DNA of 64,000 nt from Zeugodacus cucurbitae. Taxonomy: Eukaryota > Arthropoda > Insecta > Diptera > Tephritidae. The notes under the pieces were generated by a model, which saw only the letters and a list, made by a program, of their open reading frames with translations, was not told the origin of the DNA and did no database searches. The position numbers and the translations under genes were made by a program. Positions within the stretch are counted from its first letter, which is position 1. Every line of letters begins with the position of its first letter. The stretch lies in NCBI RefSeq assembly GCF_028554725.1, contig NC_071671.1, positions 13,019,501-13,083,500 of the forward strand. The letters are read 5' to 3'. Shown here piece after piece: positions 46,600-56,881 of this stretch.

Positions 46600-47492
46600 T
46601 GGGGTATGAAAGGCGGCGCATTCGACAGCAGCTGTGGTTGGACGCGGAAGCCTGCGCGCGGAAACTGCTGTGTGAAAACCACCGCAAGCTTGGTAACTAG
46701 CCAAGCGCCAAATCGTGCGTTATTGTTGACCGACGCCCGGTGCGATAGTCGTTGCTTGTTTGTAGTAAACGCCTGCCGAAGGACAACACAAATTGCAGGC
46801 GGCACTGAGCTTTCTCGTGGTTACATTGGGCTAAACTGTGGCAATTACTTGACACACACATATATACCATTATATATACTATATATTTATATTTATACAT
46901 ATGTATTTTATATGTTTAAAAAAAAACTAGTTGGCAGCACTTAGCACATTACAGAGGCACTCACTGCACTTGCGGCGAATTTGTGTTGGTGGCGCCATTA
47001 AAACTACGGAATTTCTGTTGTTTTTTTATTTTTATTTTCATTTTTGTTTTTTCTTTTTTTCTTTTTAGTTGCTGCACACTGTTGTGTGTTGTGTAATACA
47101 CAAATTTAAGGAGATCTTTTTTATTTTAATTTATGTCGGCGATTTTTTATTATCATGTTTAATCGTAGTTTCATAAAAAATTATTTATATTTTTTATAAA
47201 TTTATGGCAAATTATGATATTTAAAATATTAAAAAAAAAAAACACAAATAATAATAATAAATAAACAGCATTATAAAATAGAATAAATTTCTTTATTTTA
47301 TATAAGCTTTGAATTTAATAGACATTTAACAAACGGCAAAAAAATTTTTTTCGGTGTCAAGAAGCCTAACAATAAGTTATAAAATCTTAAATCTATTTAA
47401 AAACTAGACAAGCTCAAACAAATTATAAGCTTAGCAAACTCTGAGATAAATATAGTTTAATTAACATTAAATTTAAATAAGGTAAAAAACTG
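46600..47492. other. No further gene seen
   Basis: Continues the ORFs of the GC-rich island, then becomes A/T-rich after 46900. The last nine bases (AAAAAACTG, 47484-47492) are the left target duplication of the RTE element. Confidence 0.45.
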
Positions 47493-50400
47493 GAGGATGG
47501 TATCATGTGTAGAAGTTCACGCAAGTGAGGAAAGTTTTTGATTGTCACTCACTTGGGAGTGGCCAGAAACGATTCTTCTCCACATGGTTCAAGCAGCTCA
47601 CGACTTCCGGTTTTAGACCAAGTATCCTCTGGGTAGCCAACAGACATCCGTTTGAAGGCGAGCTAAAGTGAGAAGGCGAAGCCCGCTTAAGCGGTTGTGC
47701 GTAGGGTTTGGGACCCACCACATAAAAACGAAGTACCAATGAAAAATCTACGAAAGCCTCGGATGAGACACCCCCCTTTTGATGACGACCCATGCAAACG
47801 TTTTAAGGATAATGATATAAGGGCATGCACCTGGAATGTCCGGACCCTTAATTGGGAAGGTGCATCTGCCCACCTGGTTGATGTCCTCATACGACTTAAG
47901 GCTGACATCACCGCCATCCAAGAAGTGCGATGGACGGGACAAGGACGGAAGAAGGTGGGTCCTTGTGACATCTACTACAGCGGCCATATAAAGGAGCGCA
48001 AATTTGGTGTTGGATTTGTGGTGGGAGAGAGACTCCGTCGCAGAGTCCTGGCATTCACCCCGGTGGATGAACGTCTTGCCACAATCCGCATCAAAGCGAG
48101 GTTCTTCAACATATCGCTGATTTGCGCCCACGCCCCAACGGAAGAGAAGGACGATGTGACCAAAGATGCTTTCTATGAGCGCCTAGAACGCACCTATGAG
48201 CGCTGCCCCCGCCACGATGTAAAAGTCGTGCTTGGTGATTTTAACGCCAGGGTGGGTAAAGAAGGTGTCTTTGGCACAACAGTCGGAAAATTCAGCCTCC
48301 ATGACGAAACATCGCCAAACGGATCGACTTCGCTGGGGCCCGAAATATGGTCGTCTGTAGTACCAGATTCCAGCATAAGATAATACATCAAGCTACTTGG
48401 CTGTCTCCTGATCGAAACACGCGGAACCAAATCGATCACGTTGTGATAGACGGAAGACATGTCTCCTGTGTTTTAGACGTGCGTACGCTCCGAGGACCAA
48501 ATATAGACTCGGACCATTATCTGGTCGCAGCGAGGATACGCACCCGCCTCAGTGCGGCAAAGAATGCCCGTCAACAAACACAAGGAAGGTTCGACGTCGA
48601 AAAGCGAAATCGCAACAGACATCCACGAAATACTCTACTCGACTTGCACTCCTGCTCTCTGAGAGCAATTGGTTTTCGGCAACGACAAAAAACAAGCTGG
48701 TACGATGAGGAGTGCCGTCTCGCAGCGGAGAGAAAACAGACTGCCTACCTCGCAACGTTGCAAACGACCACAACACGTGCGGGATGGGATAGATACCGAG
48801 AGCTGAAGAGGGAAGCGAGACGCATTTGCAGACAAAAAAAGAAAGAGGCCGAAATGCGTGAGTACGAAGAGCTTGAGAAGCTGGCAGACAGAGGGAATGC
48901 TCGAAAATTTTATGAAAAAATGAAGCGACTTAACGAAGGTTTCAAGACCGGAGCATCCTCATGTAGAGACCAAGGTGGTAATCTGGTAACCGATGTCCAG
49001 GGCATACTGGGATTATGGAGGGAACACTTCTCCGACCTGCTGAATGGCAGTGAGAGTACAACACCAGGAGATGGCGAACCCGATCCCCCAATCGATGACG
49101 ATGGAACAGATGTTCCATTACCCGACCATGAAGAAATTCGAATAGCAATTACCCGCTTGAAGAACAACAAAGCAGCGGGGGCCGATAGATTACCGGCAGA
49201 ACTATTCAAATACGGCGGCGAAGAACTGATAAGGTGCATGCATCAGCTTCTTTGCAGAATATGGTCGGAAGAAAGCATGCCTGACGATTGGAATCTCAGT
49301 GTGCTCTGCCCAATCCATAAAAAGGGAGATCCCACGATCTGCGCCAATTACCGTGGGATCAGCCTCCTAAATATCGCATACAAGGTTCTATCGAGCATAT
49401 TGTGTGAAAGACTAAAGCCCACCGTCAACAAACTGATTGGACCTTATCAGTGTGGCTTTAGACCTGGAAAATCGACAACTGACCAGATATTCACCATGCG
49501 CCAAATCTTGGAAAAGACCCGAGAAAAGAGGATCGACACACACCACCTTTTTGTCGATTTTAAAGCTGCTTTCGACAGCACGAAAAGGAGTTGCCTTTAT
49601 GCCGCGATGTCTGAATTTGGTATCCCCGCAAAACTAATACGGCTGTGTAAATTGACGTTGCGCAACACCAAAAGCTCCGTCATGATTGGGAAGGACCTCT
49701 CCGAGCCGTTCGATACCAAACGAGGTTTCAGACAAGGTGACTTGCTATCGTGTGACTTCTTTAACCTGATGCTGGAAAAAATTATAAGAGCTGCAGAGCT
49801 AAACCGAGAAGGTACAATCTTCTACAAGAGTGTACAGCTCCTGGCGTACGCCGATGATATTGATATCATCGGAAGCAACAACCGCGCCGTTTGTTCTGCT
49901 TTTTCCCGCATGGATAAGGAGGCGAAGCGAGTGGGTCTGGAGGTGAATGAGGACAAGACGAAATATCTCCTGTCATCAAACAAACAGTCGGCGCATTCGC
50001 GTCTTGGCTCCCACGTCACTGTTGACAGTCATAACTTCGAGGTCGTAGATAATTTCGTATACTTGGGAACCAGCATCAACAACACGAACAATGTCAGCCT
50101 CGAAATCCAGCGCAGAATAACTCTTGCCAACAGGTGCTACTTTGGACTGAGTAGGCAATTGAACAGTAAAGTCCTCTCTCGACGAACCAAAATCAAGCTC
50201 TACAAGTCGCTTATCATTCCCGTCCTGCTTTACGGTGCAGAAGCTTGGACGATGTCAACATCAGATGAGACGACACTAGGAGTTTTCGAGAGGAAAATTT
50301 TGCGCAAGATTTATGGTCCTCAGAACATTGGCAACGGCGAATACCGCAGACGATGGAACGATGAGCTGTACGAGTTATACGACGACATTGACATAGTTCA

Positions 50401-50616
50401 GCGAATAAAAAGACAGCGGCTACGCTGGCTAGGTCATGTTGTCCGAATGGACGAAAACACTCCAGCCCTGAAAGTGTTCGATGCAGTACCCGCCGGAGGA
50501 AGCCGAGGAAGGGGAAGGCCTCCACTCCGTTGGAGGGACCAGGTGGAGAGCGACCTGGTTACACTTGGATTCGGCTATAACCGGCTAAACGGTTGCAACG
50601 CCAATCACATACATAC
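47493..50616 (+). mobile_element. Nearly complete RTE-like non-LTR retrotransposon (copy 4), perfect 9-bp target duplication
   Basis: AAAAAACTG at 47484-47492 and 50617-50625 brackets a 3124-bp element that runs from a short 5' leader through an endonuclease and a reverse transcriptase to a short 3' end finishing CCAATCACATACATAC. It has no RNase H and no poly(A), only a short tetranucleotide-like tail, which fits the RTE clade. Two small deletions mark it as non-functional: a frame break near 48322 between endonuclease and RT, and a 55-bp loss near 50571 that copies at 1-1057 and 37985-38439 do not have. The perfect target duplication and long open frames suggest a fairly recent insertion. 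Confidence 0.95.
47697..48383 (+). pseudogene. RTE apurinic-type endonuclease domain, frameshifted at 3' end
   Basis: The open frame of 228 codons carries the endonuclease that nicks target DNA for target-primed reverse transcription. Motifs in order: ACTWNVRTLN (about 42-51), AIQEVRWTG with the catalytic Glu (about 71-79), CAHAPTEE (about 141) and LGDFNARVG (about 178). Soon after SLHDETSPNG the frame shifts near nucleotide 48322, and the last 15 or so residues are missense. The remaining catalytic SDH motif is in the next ORF, in another frame. The leading about 40 residues are basic. The start chosen is the first in-frame ATG; upstream is untranslated leader. Confidence 0.93.
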
Positions 50617-50650
50617 AAAAAACTGTTATTCTCCTTTTAATTTATATTAA
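48347..50650 (+). pseudogene. RTE reverse transcriptase with end of endonuclease domain
   Basis: The 767-codon frame is not an independent ORF but the rest of the single RTE polyprotein after the frameshift. It opens inside the endonuclease: IDHVVIDGRH, then DSDHYLVAAR with the catalytic SDH at about residues 53-58. Reverse transcriptase motifs follow: NYRGISLLNIAYK (about 334), CGFRPGKSTTDQ (about 367), FVDFKAAFDS (about 401), RQGDLLSCDFFN (about 461), the catalytic YADDID (about 500), NEDKTKYL and NFVYLG. The C-terminal region LYGAEAWTM and RLRWLGHVVRMDE (about 690) is typical of RTE. The active-site YADD is intact. The 55-bp deletion near 50571 shifts the frame, so the last about 27 residues read through the 3' end into flanking DNA. 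Confidence 0.95.
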
Positions 50651-51068
50651 TTTTGTTTAAAAATAAAAAGGAAGGAATAATTAAGAAAAAATTAATAGCA
50701 TAAAATAAAAATTTTTGAAGCGGTTTTGAGATTTATATTTTCGGTAAAATTAGTTTTGTTTTTACAATCTTTAGCTGGTATTGTTTTTTTATATTTTTTT
50801 CTCTTTTTCCAATGTCAGTTTTGGAAATATTAGTATTTTCATTTTCATTTTTTTTACTTATTTTTTTTGTATTTTTTATAATGTTTTTTTTTTCCATTTT
50901 GCAGTTTTATTAGTTCTTTTTACCAATATTTATTTTTACAAACTTCGTTGCGATTTTAGGTGAGATGATTTTTAAATTTAAAAATAAAATGATATCAAAT
51001 GATAACAATATCTACCCTTATCTGTGTTTTGAAATGAAAATGACGAATTTACACATTTGTTTAAAGTA
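50626..51068. other. No gene seen; T-rich
   Basis: T-rich low-complexity sequence; the ORF at 50781-50963 is Phe-rich translation of T-runs. Confidence 0.6.
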
Positions 51069-51230
51069 CAGTTGAACTTCCATAACTCGAAGTTCTCCGT
51101 AACTCGATCTCTTGGATTGGGAATGAAAGTCAAATTGCATACAAATTAGATACTTTCCATAACTCGAAGTCTCTCTAACTCGAACTTGTTTTTTGTGGAT
51201 TATGAAGAATCGAGTTAGGAAAGTCCACAG
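51069..51230. mobile_element. pogo/Tigger-like MITE
   Basis: Starts TA|CAGTTGAACTTCCATAACTC and ends GAGTTAGGAAAGTCCACAG|TA, an imperfect TIR pair with TA on both sides. The interior repeats the phrase TAACTCGAA several times. Non-coding. Confidence 0.7.
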
Positions 51231-51349
51231 TATTTTATATTTTTGTTATTTTTATATATTTTTTTCTTTTTATGTGGATTGAATTTAACATCCAACAAAA
51301 CAAACGAATATTGTTTTTTAATTTATTTGAACTTTTCTAAATTCGTATA

Positions 51350-52021
51350 CAGTGGAACTTCCATAACTCTAACTTCCAAACATTTAAAATTTTACTATCG
51401 AGGCACAATTTATAAGAGGGTCTATATATCGTATGGAAGAGAACAAAAAATATGATATTATTATATACAGTGGAACTTCCATAACTCGAACTTCTCGATA
51501 ACTCGAAGTTTGTTTTGTGGATTATAGTGATTTGAGTTAGAGAAGATCTCCATAGCTCGAACTTTTGAATGAGCAATAGCGTTTAGAATTCAAATTTCAT
51601 ACAAATTTCCTTTCATAAACTAAAACTTCCTTAATTCGAAGTTCTCTATAACTCGAACTCTTGAATTGGCAATAGAAGTAAAATTTCATAGAAATTTCCT
51701 TCCATAAATCGAACATTTTGACCAAGGCAAAACACAAAATATAAAATTTTACTATTGAGGCAGAATTTTAAAAGAGTCCCTCTATAGCATATAGATATTA
51801 CACTTAAGCAAACTGAAAGAAACAAAATTACAGAAAACATGTTTTAACGGATCTACATAAAACTATATGCGAAATAAATTAATAAAACTGTATGGAAATC
51901 TATATTTTACATTTTTTTTTGAAAAATTATATGATTTAATGAAATTTTTATAACACGAAGTCTCTCTAACTCGAAGTTTTTTGTGTGGATTATGGTGCTT
52001 TGAGTTAGAGAAGTTCCACTG
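51350..52021. mobile_element. Nested or tandem pogo/Tigger-like MITEs
   Basis: TA|CAGTGGAACTTCCATAACTC begins at 51350 and again at about 51469; the right end TTAGAGAAGTTCCACTG|TA closes at 52021. AAAATTTTACTATCGAGGCA near 51390 recurs as AAAATTTTACTATTGAGGCA near 51747, so at least two related elements are nested or juxtaposed. Related copies lie at 17468-18247 and 56708-56879. No transposase frame is present. Confidence 0.72.
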
Positions 52022-52023
52022 TA

Positions 52024-53999
52024 TTTAGATTTTAAATAAATTAAAAAAACGTATTTATTTTAGAAAATGTTAGAAAATATTCAAATTATTTTTGAAAATC
52101 TTAGGAACATATTTTATGATTTTCTATAGACATTTTTTAATTATTTAGTTTTTAGAAAATTTTCGATTTTTTTTCATATTTCGACAAAAAATTACTATTT
52201 ATTTTTTATTTATGTTATTTTAGTTGCTTAAACGCGTTAACTAATATTTTTGCTTTTGCTTAATATTTTTTTTTATTTACATTTCGAGTTCTTCATAAGT
52301 GGTTTTTCTGTTTTCCAAAAACAATTATTTTTTGTTTGTGTCTTTTTTTATGTTTTTTATATTAAAGTTCATGTTTAATAAAAAATTTAAAGATCTATTT
52401 GTTTACATATGAGTGCATTATTTATGTACAAGTGGTGTAAAACATGTAAGTACAGAGAAATAACTGCAAAAACAGATCGAATAATTAATTTATGTATTAC
52501 TGCTTCTATGTTTTTTATGTAGTTTTTCTTGGCATTCAATTCCTTAAAATTTTTTTGTTGGTCACGTGTTTTTATTATTATATTTTAAAGCTTTATAATA
52601 TTAATTCACTTGATTTGCTTTACTTGTAATATTATTTCAAATTTCCATACTCTTTAATTAAGAATTTATAATGAATTTAATGATGATTGAATATGATTTA
52701 TTATGATTTTTTTTAATTGTATATAAATTTCCGTATTTAATATATCTATGGCATACTGAAAACCGAGCACAAAAATCTTATTGCAATATATTTTTTATTA
52801 ATATATTATTTTTGTTGCTTTTGTTGTTGTATTTATTTTTGCTTTTTTTACAAATATTTACTTTCTTATGTTTTAGTTGTTTTTGCTGTTTTGTCGTCTG
52901 CTTTTTAAATACCGCACTTCAATTGCACCGCGTGATCTGCTCTCTCGTTCATTAGCCGCACAACTAAATTGAAATTTCGAATTTTCGAAATTAATGCCAA
53001 AACTGTTTTCGACGGCTGCCAAGTGCGTCTTTGTATGTGTGTTTGTTTGTTGCACATCGAATTTGGCTGCTGGCTGTGATCTGCCATTACAGTGGCTGCC
53101 GTTTGGCGCGGTGGTTGTAGTTGCATGCCGTTTTTGCTTGTGGCAGCTATGTATACACATACATATGTACAAGCAGTTGCAGTATCTGTTCGATTTTATC
53201 GATCCTCTCTCTTACTTGCTGTCTGCCATATTTTTGGCAAAGAGCCGCCAAATCTTTCCTTTTATTGCCTTGATGCAATTGGCCCAAACTGTATTTTTTT
53301 TTTCAATAGTAATTCTACACATGCTTAATAACGCCATTGACATTCAGTTGTGAAGGACAAAATGGCAAGCAGAAAGCAGTACAAAGTTCAAGGTTTTTTG
53401 GCAATAGCAGCGACTACTTGCGAATGGTGTGAAGAGGAGCAGATGTTAAAGATGGCAGAAATGAAAACAAAATGTTGTAATTTTAAAATTTTTATGTATT
53501 TTCCCTCTATAGAAATATAGTATTTTAATTCGTAGGTCGTCTCTTTCCACAACTAAAATAGCCTTAAGGTACTTTTCATAGGATTTGATGAGAGTAACTA
53601 CTCAGTTAAATTTAAATTTTAGCTGTATCTACATTGGAACAGTTATTTAGTGAAATCTAATTCGTTCTTACCCACTCTGGATCTATGATTTAAGGTTACT
53701 TTGTTCCAAAATATTCTAGATTTCATGGATCATAGATTCATAGATTGACTATGTTTTGATGTTATCCTGTATGTTCTAAATATTTTTTTTTAAATTTTTT
53801 TATATATTTCTTTCTTCCTATTATATATGTATCATAAATATTATTATATCGAATAAGGTATTCTATATTCCTCTTCTTTAATATGAGGCGTAACTTGAGA
53901 TAGTTTGACAAAATCAAGTCAATGGATTTGTGAGACCATTAAATTAAAGTTCTTGAACAAAAAAAAAAAACATTAAAACAAAACGAAGTATGAGAGGAA
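52024..53999. other. No gene seen
   Basis: T-rich DNA to 52870, a more balanced stretch at 52880-53350 with overlapping ORFs on both strands and no recognisable domain, then featureless sequence to the Helitron. Confidence 0.5.
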
Positions 54000-54795
54000 T
54001 CTATACTAATATTATAAAGAGGAAATGTTTGTTTTTTTGTTTGTTTGTCTCGAATAGGCTCCGAAACTACTGTACCGATTTGAAAAATTCTTTCACCGTT
54101 GGAAAGCTATACTATCCTTGAGTGACATAGGCTATATTTAGTTAAAAAAAAAAGTAGAATTCCTTACCAAAACTCCGATAATTTAAAAAAATACCAAAAA
54201 ACTTTCTTTAATCGAGAATGCTGCGAAAATGATTGAAGATATAACAAAGTGATGTACTACAATTTTGTAGAACTAATCATTATCTATCATCGTATATCTA
54301 ACTATTATACTTTTGTCACAATACGCGATTTTATATAAAAAAATTAATTGAAATACCACTACTTGAAAAGGCTCTTCATTTGTACGTTAGTATAAACCCT
54401 TATCGAAATAAATGATTTATTATTGAAGAAATGCCATATCAAAATCTTAATATAACTTTTTGAATTATTAGATTCTGATATTCCATTCAAAAGATATCAC
54501 GAGTTAAAAATTTTGAAAAATATACGCTCGGTGGCTAACTATGCGTTGTAGAGTTGTGGGCGTCACTAGGGCACGGAGGTACTGGAGGGAGGTTAAGATC
54601 ACCTCGGTCGGCTCCTTACTGAATGGTCGTGAGCGGAATTAAAAAAAATTGTCGCTTGATAATAATATAATATAAAAACGAATTGCTGTTCGTTTGTGCC
54701 GCAAAAAAACGTGAACGGCCAAACCGATCTGGCTAATTTTAGTCTTGAAATATTCGTGGATGGCTATAAGGTTGTGTCGATAGGCCAAAACAATT

Positions 54796-54926
54796 TGTAA
54801 CAAATAAGGAAAGGCTAAGTTTGGGTCCAAACGAACATTTTATACTCTCGCAATTTATTGATGTAATTTTATTAAGATAACACACAATTTTACCTATATA
54901 TTCGGCATAAAGTCCAATAGAAAATA
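54796..54926 (+). repeat. One end of the interspersed repeat family, inside Helitron A
   Basis: TAACAAATAAGGAAAGGCTA then AGTTTGGGTC...TATACTCTCGCAATTTATTG then AAGATAACACACAATTTTAC matches the first 120 bp or so of 3062-4523. Helitron B has the same piece, longer, at 37241-37429. Confidence 0.88.
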
Positions 54927-54934
54927 TCAAATTG

Positions 54935-55330
54935 CGATTGTAGAATCAGTTGGAAATGGTAGGGTCGAAGTTGACACCTCGATGGATTAATAGCATTTTC
55001 AACAGATTTCTGTCACTTCATTGACTCGAAAGAGAAGTTTTCCTGACATGAAACCTAGATATGATAACCAGAAATGACTGATTGAATGACCTATGTTGGT
55101 GGTAAAAAACAAGGATATCGATGATCTTAATGCGACAATTTAGAATTTCGGTCCAGGAGAGTTGACATAGCTACAAACCAGGATGACGTAGTTAATTATC
55201 CCAAACTATTTAAAATTGCCTGTACTATCACCACTCGCTTTGCAATTAAACGTAGTGTGAGTTGTCATCATGCTGCGTAAACTAAATCAACCTCGAGTAA
55301 TCAATATCGTCGCCGAAGCCAAGATTGGAC
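54935..55330 (+). pseudogene. Helitron helicase relic (in Helitron A)
   Basis: Short frame-broken matches to the C-terminal half of a Helitron helicase: VVKNKDIDDLNATI (about 55101), FGPGEL (55152) and VIMLRKLNQPRVINI (about 55265). They are colinear with the helicase relic of Helitron B; the LLAGDLRPTLP block present in B is deleted here. Inactive. Confidence 0.75.
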
Positions 55331-55458
55331 CAACTTAATTTAATGTATACCTTAGCCACAAAAACGTGTGGCCGGGTCTGCTAGTCTATTATTCATCTAT
55401 GTTTTGATCTGATAAAGTTTTTAGGGGGCTGGAGTCTTGGATAAGATAAAATCGTTAA

Positions 55459-55902
55459 GGGGTTACATGGGTATCATGGATTCAAAAAATCTTTTTTTTG
55501 TTTTTTGCTTATTTATTTCTAAAACATCTCAAGAATATTGTCCTAAATTTTCGATCCGAATAATAGTTTCGGAGATACAGCCTTCGGAAGGTAAGCGCTC
55601 CAAGTCGGGTATTATTGTTACTCAACACTTAAAACGAGCTTTTCTCGGAACCCTGTTTTCAAAGTCGGTTGTCAAATGTTCTCGAAAACTACTCAGCCAA
55701 TCTTGATGAAATTTTGCTGGAGCTTCAAGCAAATTTGACCGAATTTTTTATTTTTTTTGGAAAAAATGTCTGCCAAAATTCCAATTTTTAGTTTTTTGTC
55801 TTTTCTTCGTTCAAAGACTAGACCTAAAACAATTTTAAATTTTTAAATAGAAAAAAATATTGAAAATAGGCCTTTTTTACCCGACAAAACACATGTAACC
55901 CC
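55459..55902. mobile_element. TTAA-flanked MITE
   Basis: TTAA (55455-55458) precedes GGGGTTACATGGGT, and the right end ACACATGTAACCCC is followed by TTAA (55903-55906). The ends form a 10-bp perfect TIR (GGGGTTACAT) that extends imperfectly. TTAA target sites are characteristic of piggyBac-like elements, but piggyBac ends normally begin with C's, so the assignment is tentative. The interior has no transposase. Confidence 0.72.
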
Positions 55903-55906
55903 TTAA

Positions 55907-56705
55907 GAATTGCTACTAGTTTGCTTTTATAGAGAAATTTCTACCATTTACTTGTATATACTATGCTAGATTGACAAATATGTGTTAGCGAGGGACTAGC
56001 TAAGAAAGCAAGAACGATAAAAGAGCGATTTTTTAAGAGAGTTACTCTTAAAAATAAATATAATTTTTGCTAGTAGAATAAGAAATATATGTTTATATCA
56101 ATCTGTCAATCGCTAAGTCATATAGAAGACACATATTTTATGTCTTTTTTCTATCCTCTCTCAAAAATGAAATCAAAACAAATACAAAAAAAGTGAATTT
56201 TGGCCTTAATAAAAAAGAGTGTACGAATACTTGTATACAAATTGTTGCTTCTTCTTCTTGTTTGGGATATTTTCGAAAAAAATGTTTACCGACTGCATAC
56301 CACAAATGAATTCTGAATTCTTTTGTATCACAAAATATAAAAAGAAATCTCACGCCTACAAAATATATACTTGTTATGGGAAAAAAACAAAAATAGTTTA
56401 CGGAGAGAGAAACAAGTGTGCTGAGGGCGTTTGTTTAGAGAAGAACTGTGATCTCACAAGAGATTCGAACTGGGCGTTCAGAATATACAGTAATAAAATA
56501 AAGAGCACATTTTGTGGTAAAGAGATATCTCTCTGAGACAAGAGTTTTTCAGAATTTTGAATCTACAAATATATGATATATATTTATGGATAATATAAGT
56601 ATTCATACTATATATATTTTTTTTTACAATTATTTTTAAAAAACCTGACAAATTTTAATATTTAAATAAAATATTTTATGTTTCTCTATATACCACTCAT
56701 ACATA
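55907..56705. other. No gene seen
   Basis: No supported gene; the ORF at 56219-56536 is unrecognisable. Confidence 0.5.
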
Positions 56706-56707
56706 TA

Positions 56708-56879
56708 CAGTTGAACTTCGCTAACTCGAATGACTATAATCCTCAGAAAATCTCCGAGTTAGGGAGACTTCCTAGTTGCGGAAAGTAATTTGTATGAAAT
56801 TTGACTTTATTGCCAATTCAAGGGTTCGAGTTATGCAGAACTTTGAGTTATTGAAGTTCGAATTATGGAAGTTCAACTG
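56708..56879. mobile_element. pogo/Tigger-like MITE, 172 bp, TA duplication
   Basis: CAGTTGAACTTCGCTAACTC at the left and, reversed, CAGTTGAACTTCCATAATTC at the right are clear TIRs. TA flanks both ends (56706-56707 and 56880-56881). Same family as the elements at 51.1-52.0 kb. Confidence 0.88.
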
Positions 56880-56881
56880 TA

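Larger units (their letters stand above)
54000..55384 (+). mobile_element. Helitron A, complete ends, non-autonomous
   Basis: It starts TCTATACTAATATTATAAAG (preceded by A at 53999) and ends with a GCCACA/TGTGGC hairpin and CGGGTCTGCTAG (followed by T at 55385). This is the canonical Helitron layout: 5' TC, 3' hairpin plus CTRR, insertion between A and T without duplication. The 1385-bp body carries no intact ORF. It is colinear with Helitron B on the opposite strand at 36414-38772, with internal deletions relative to B, and contains a piece of the interspersed repeat at 54796-54926 and helicase relics at 54935-55330. Confidence 0.95.

Noticed and set aside
47748..48131. 127-codon minus-strand ORF and other minus-strand ORFs across 47.5-50.5 kb
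   Set aside because: They are antisense shadows of the RTE coding frames.
52895..52990. TATTTAAAA on the minus strand as a TATA box
   Set aside because: No initiator, leader or exon downstream; such strings are frequent in A/T-rich DNA.
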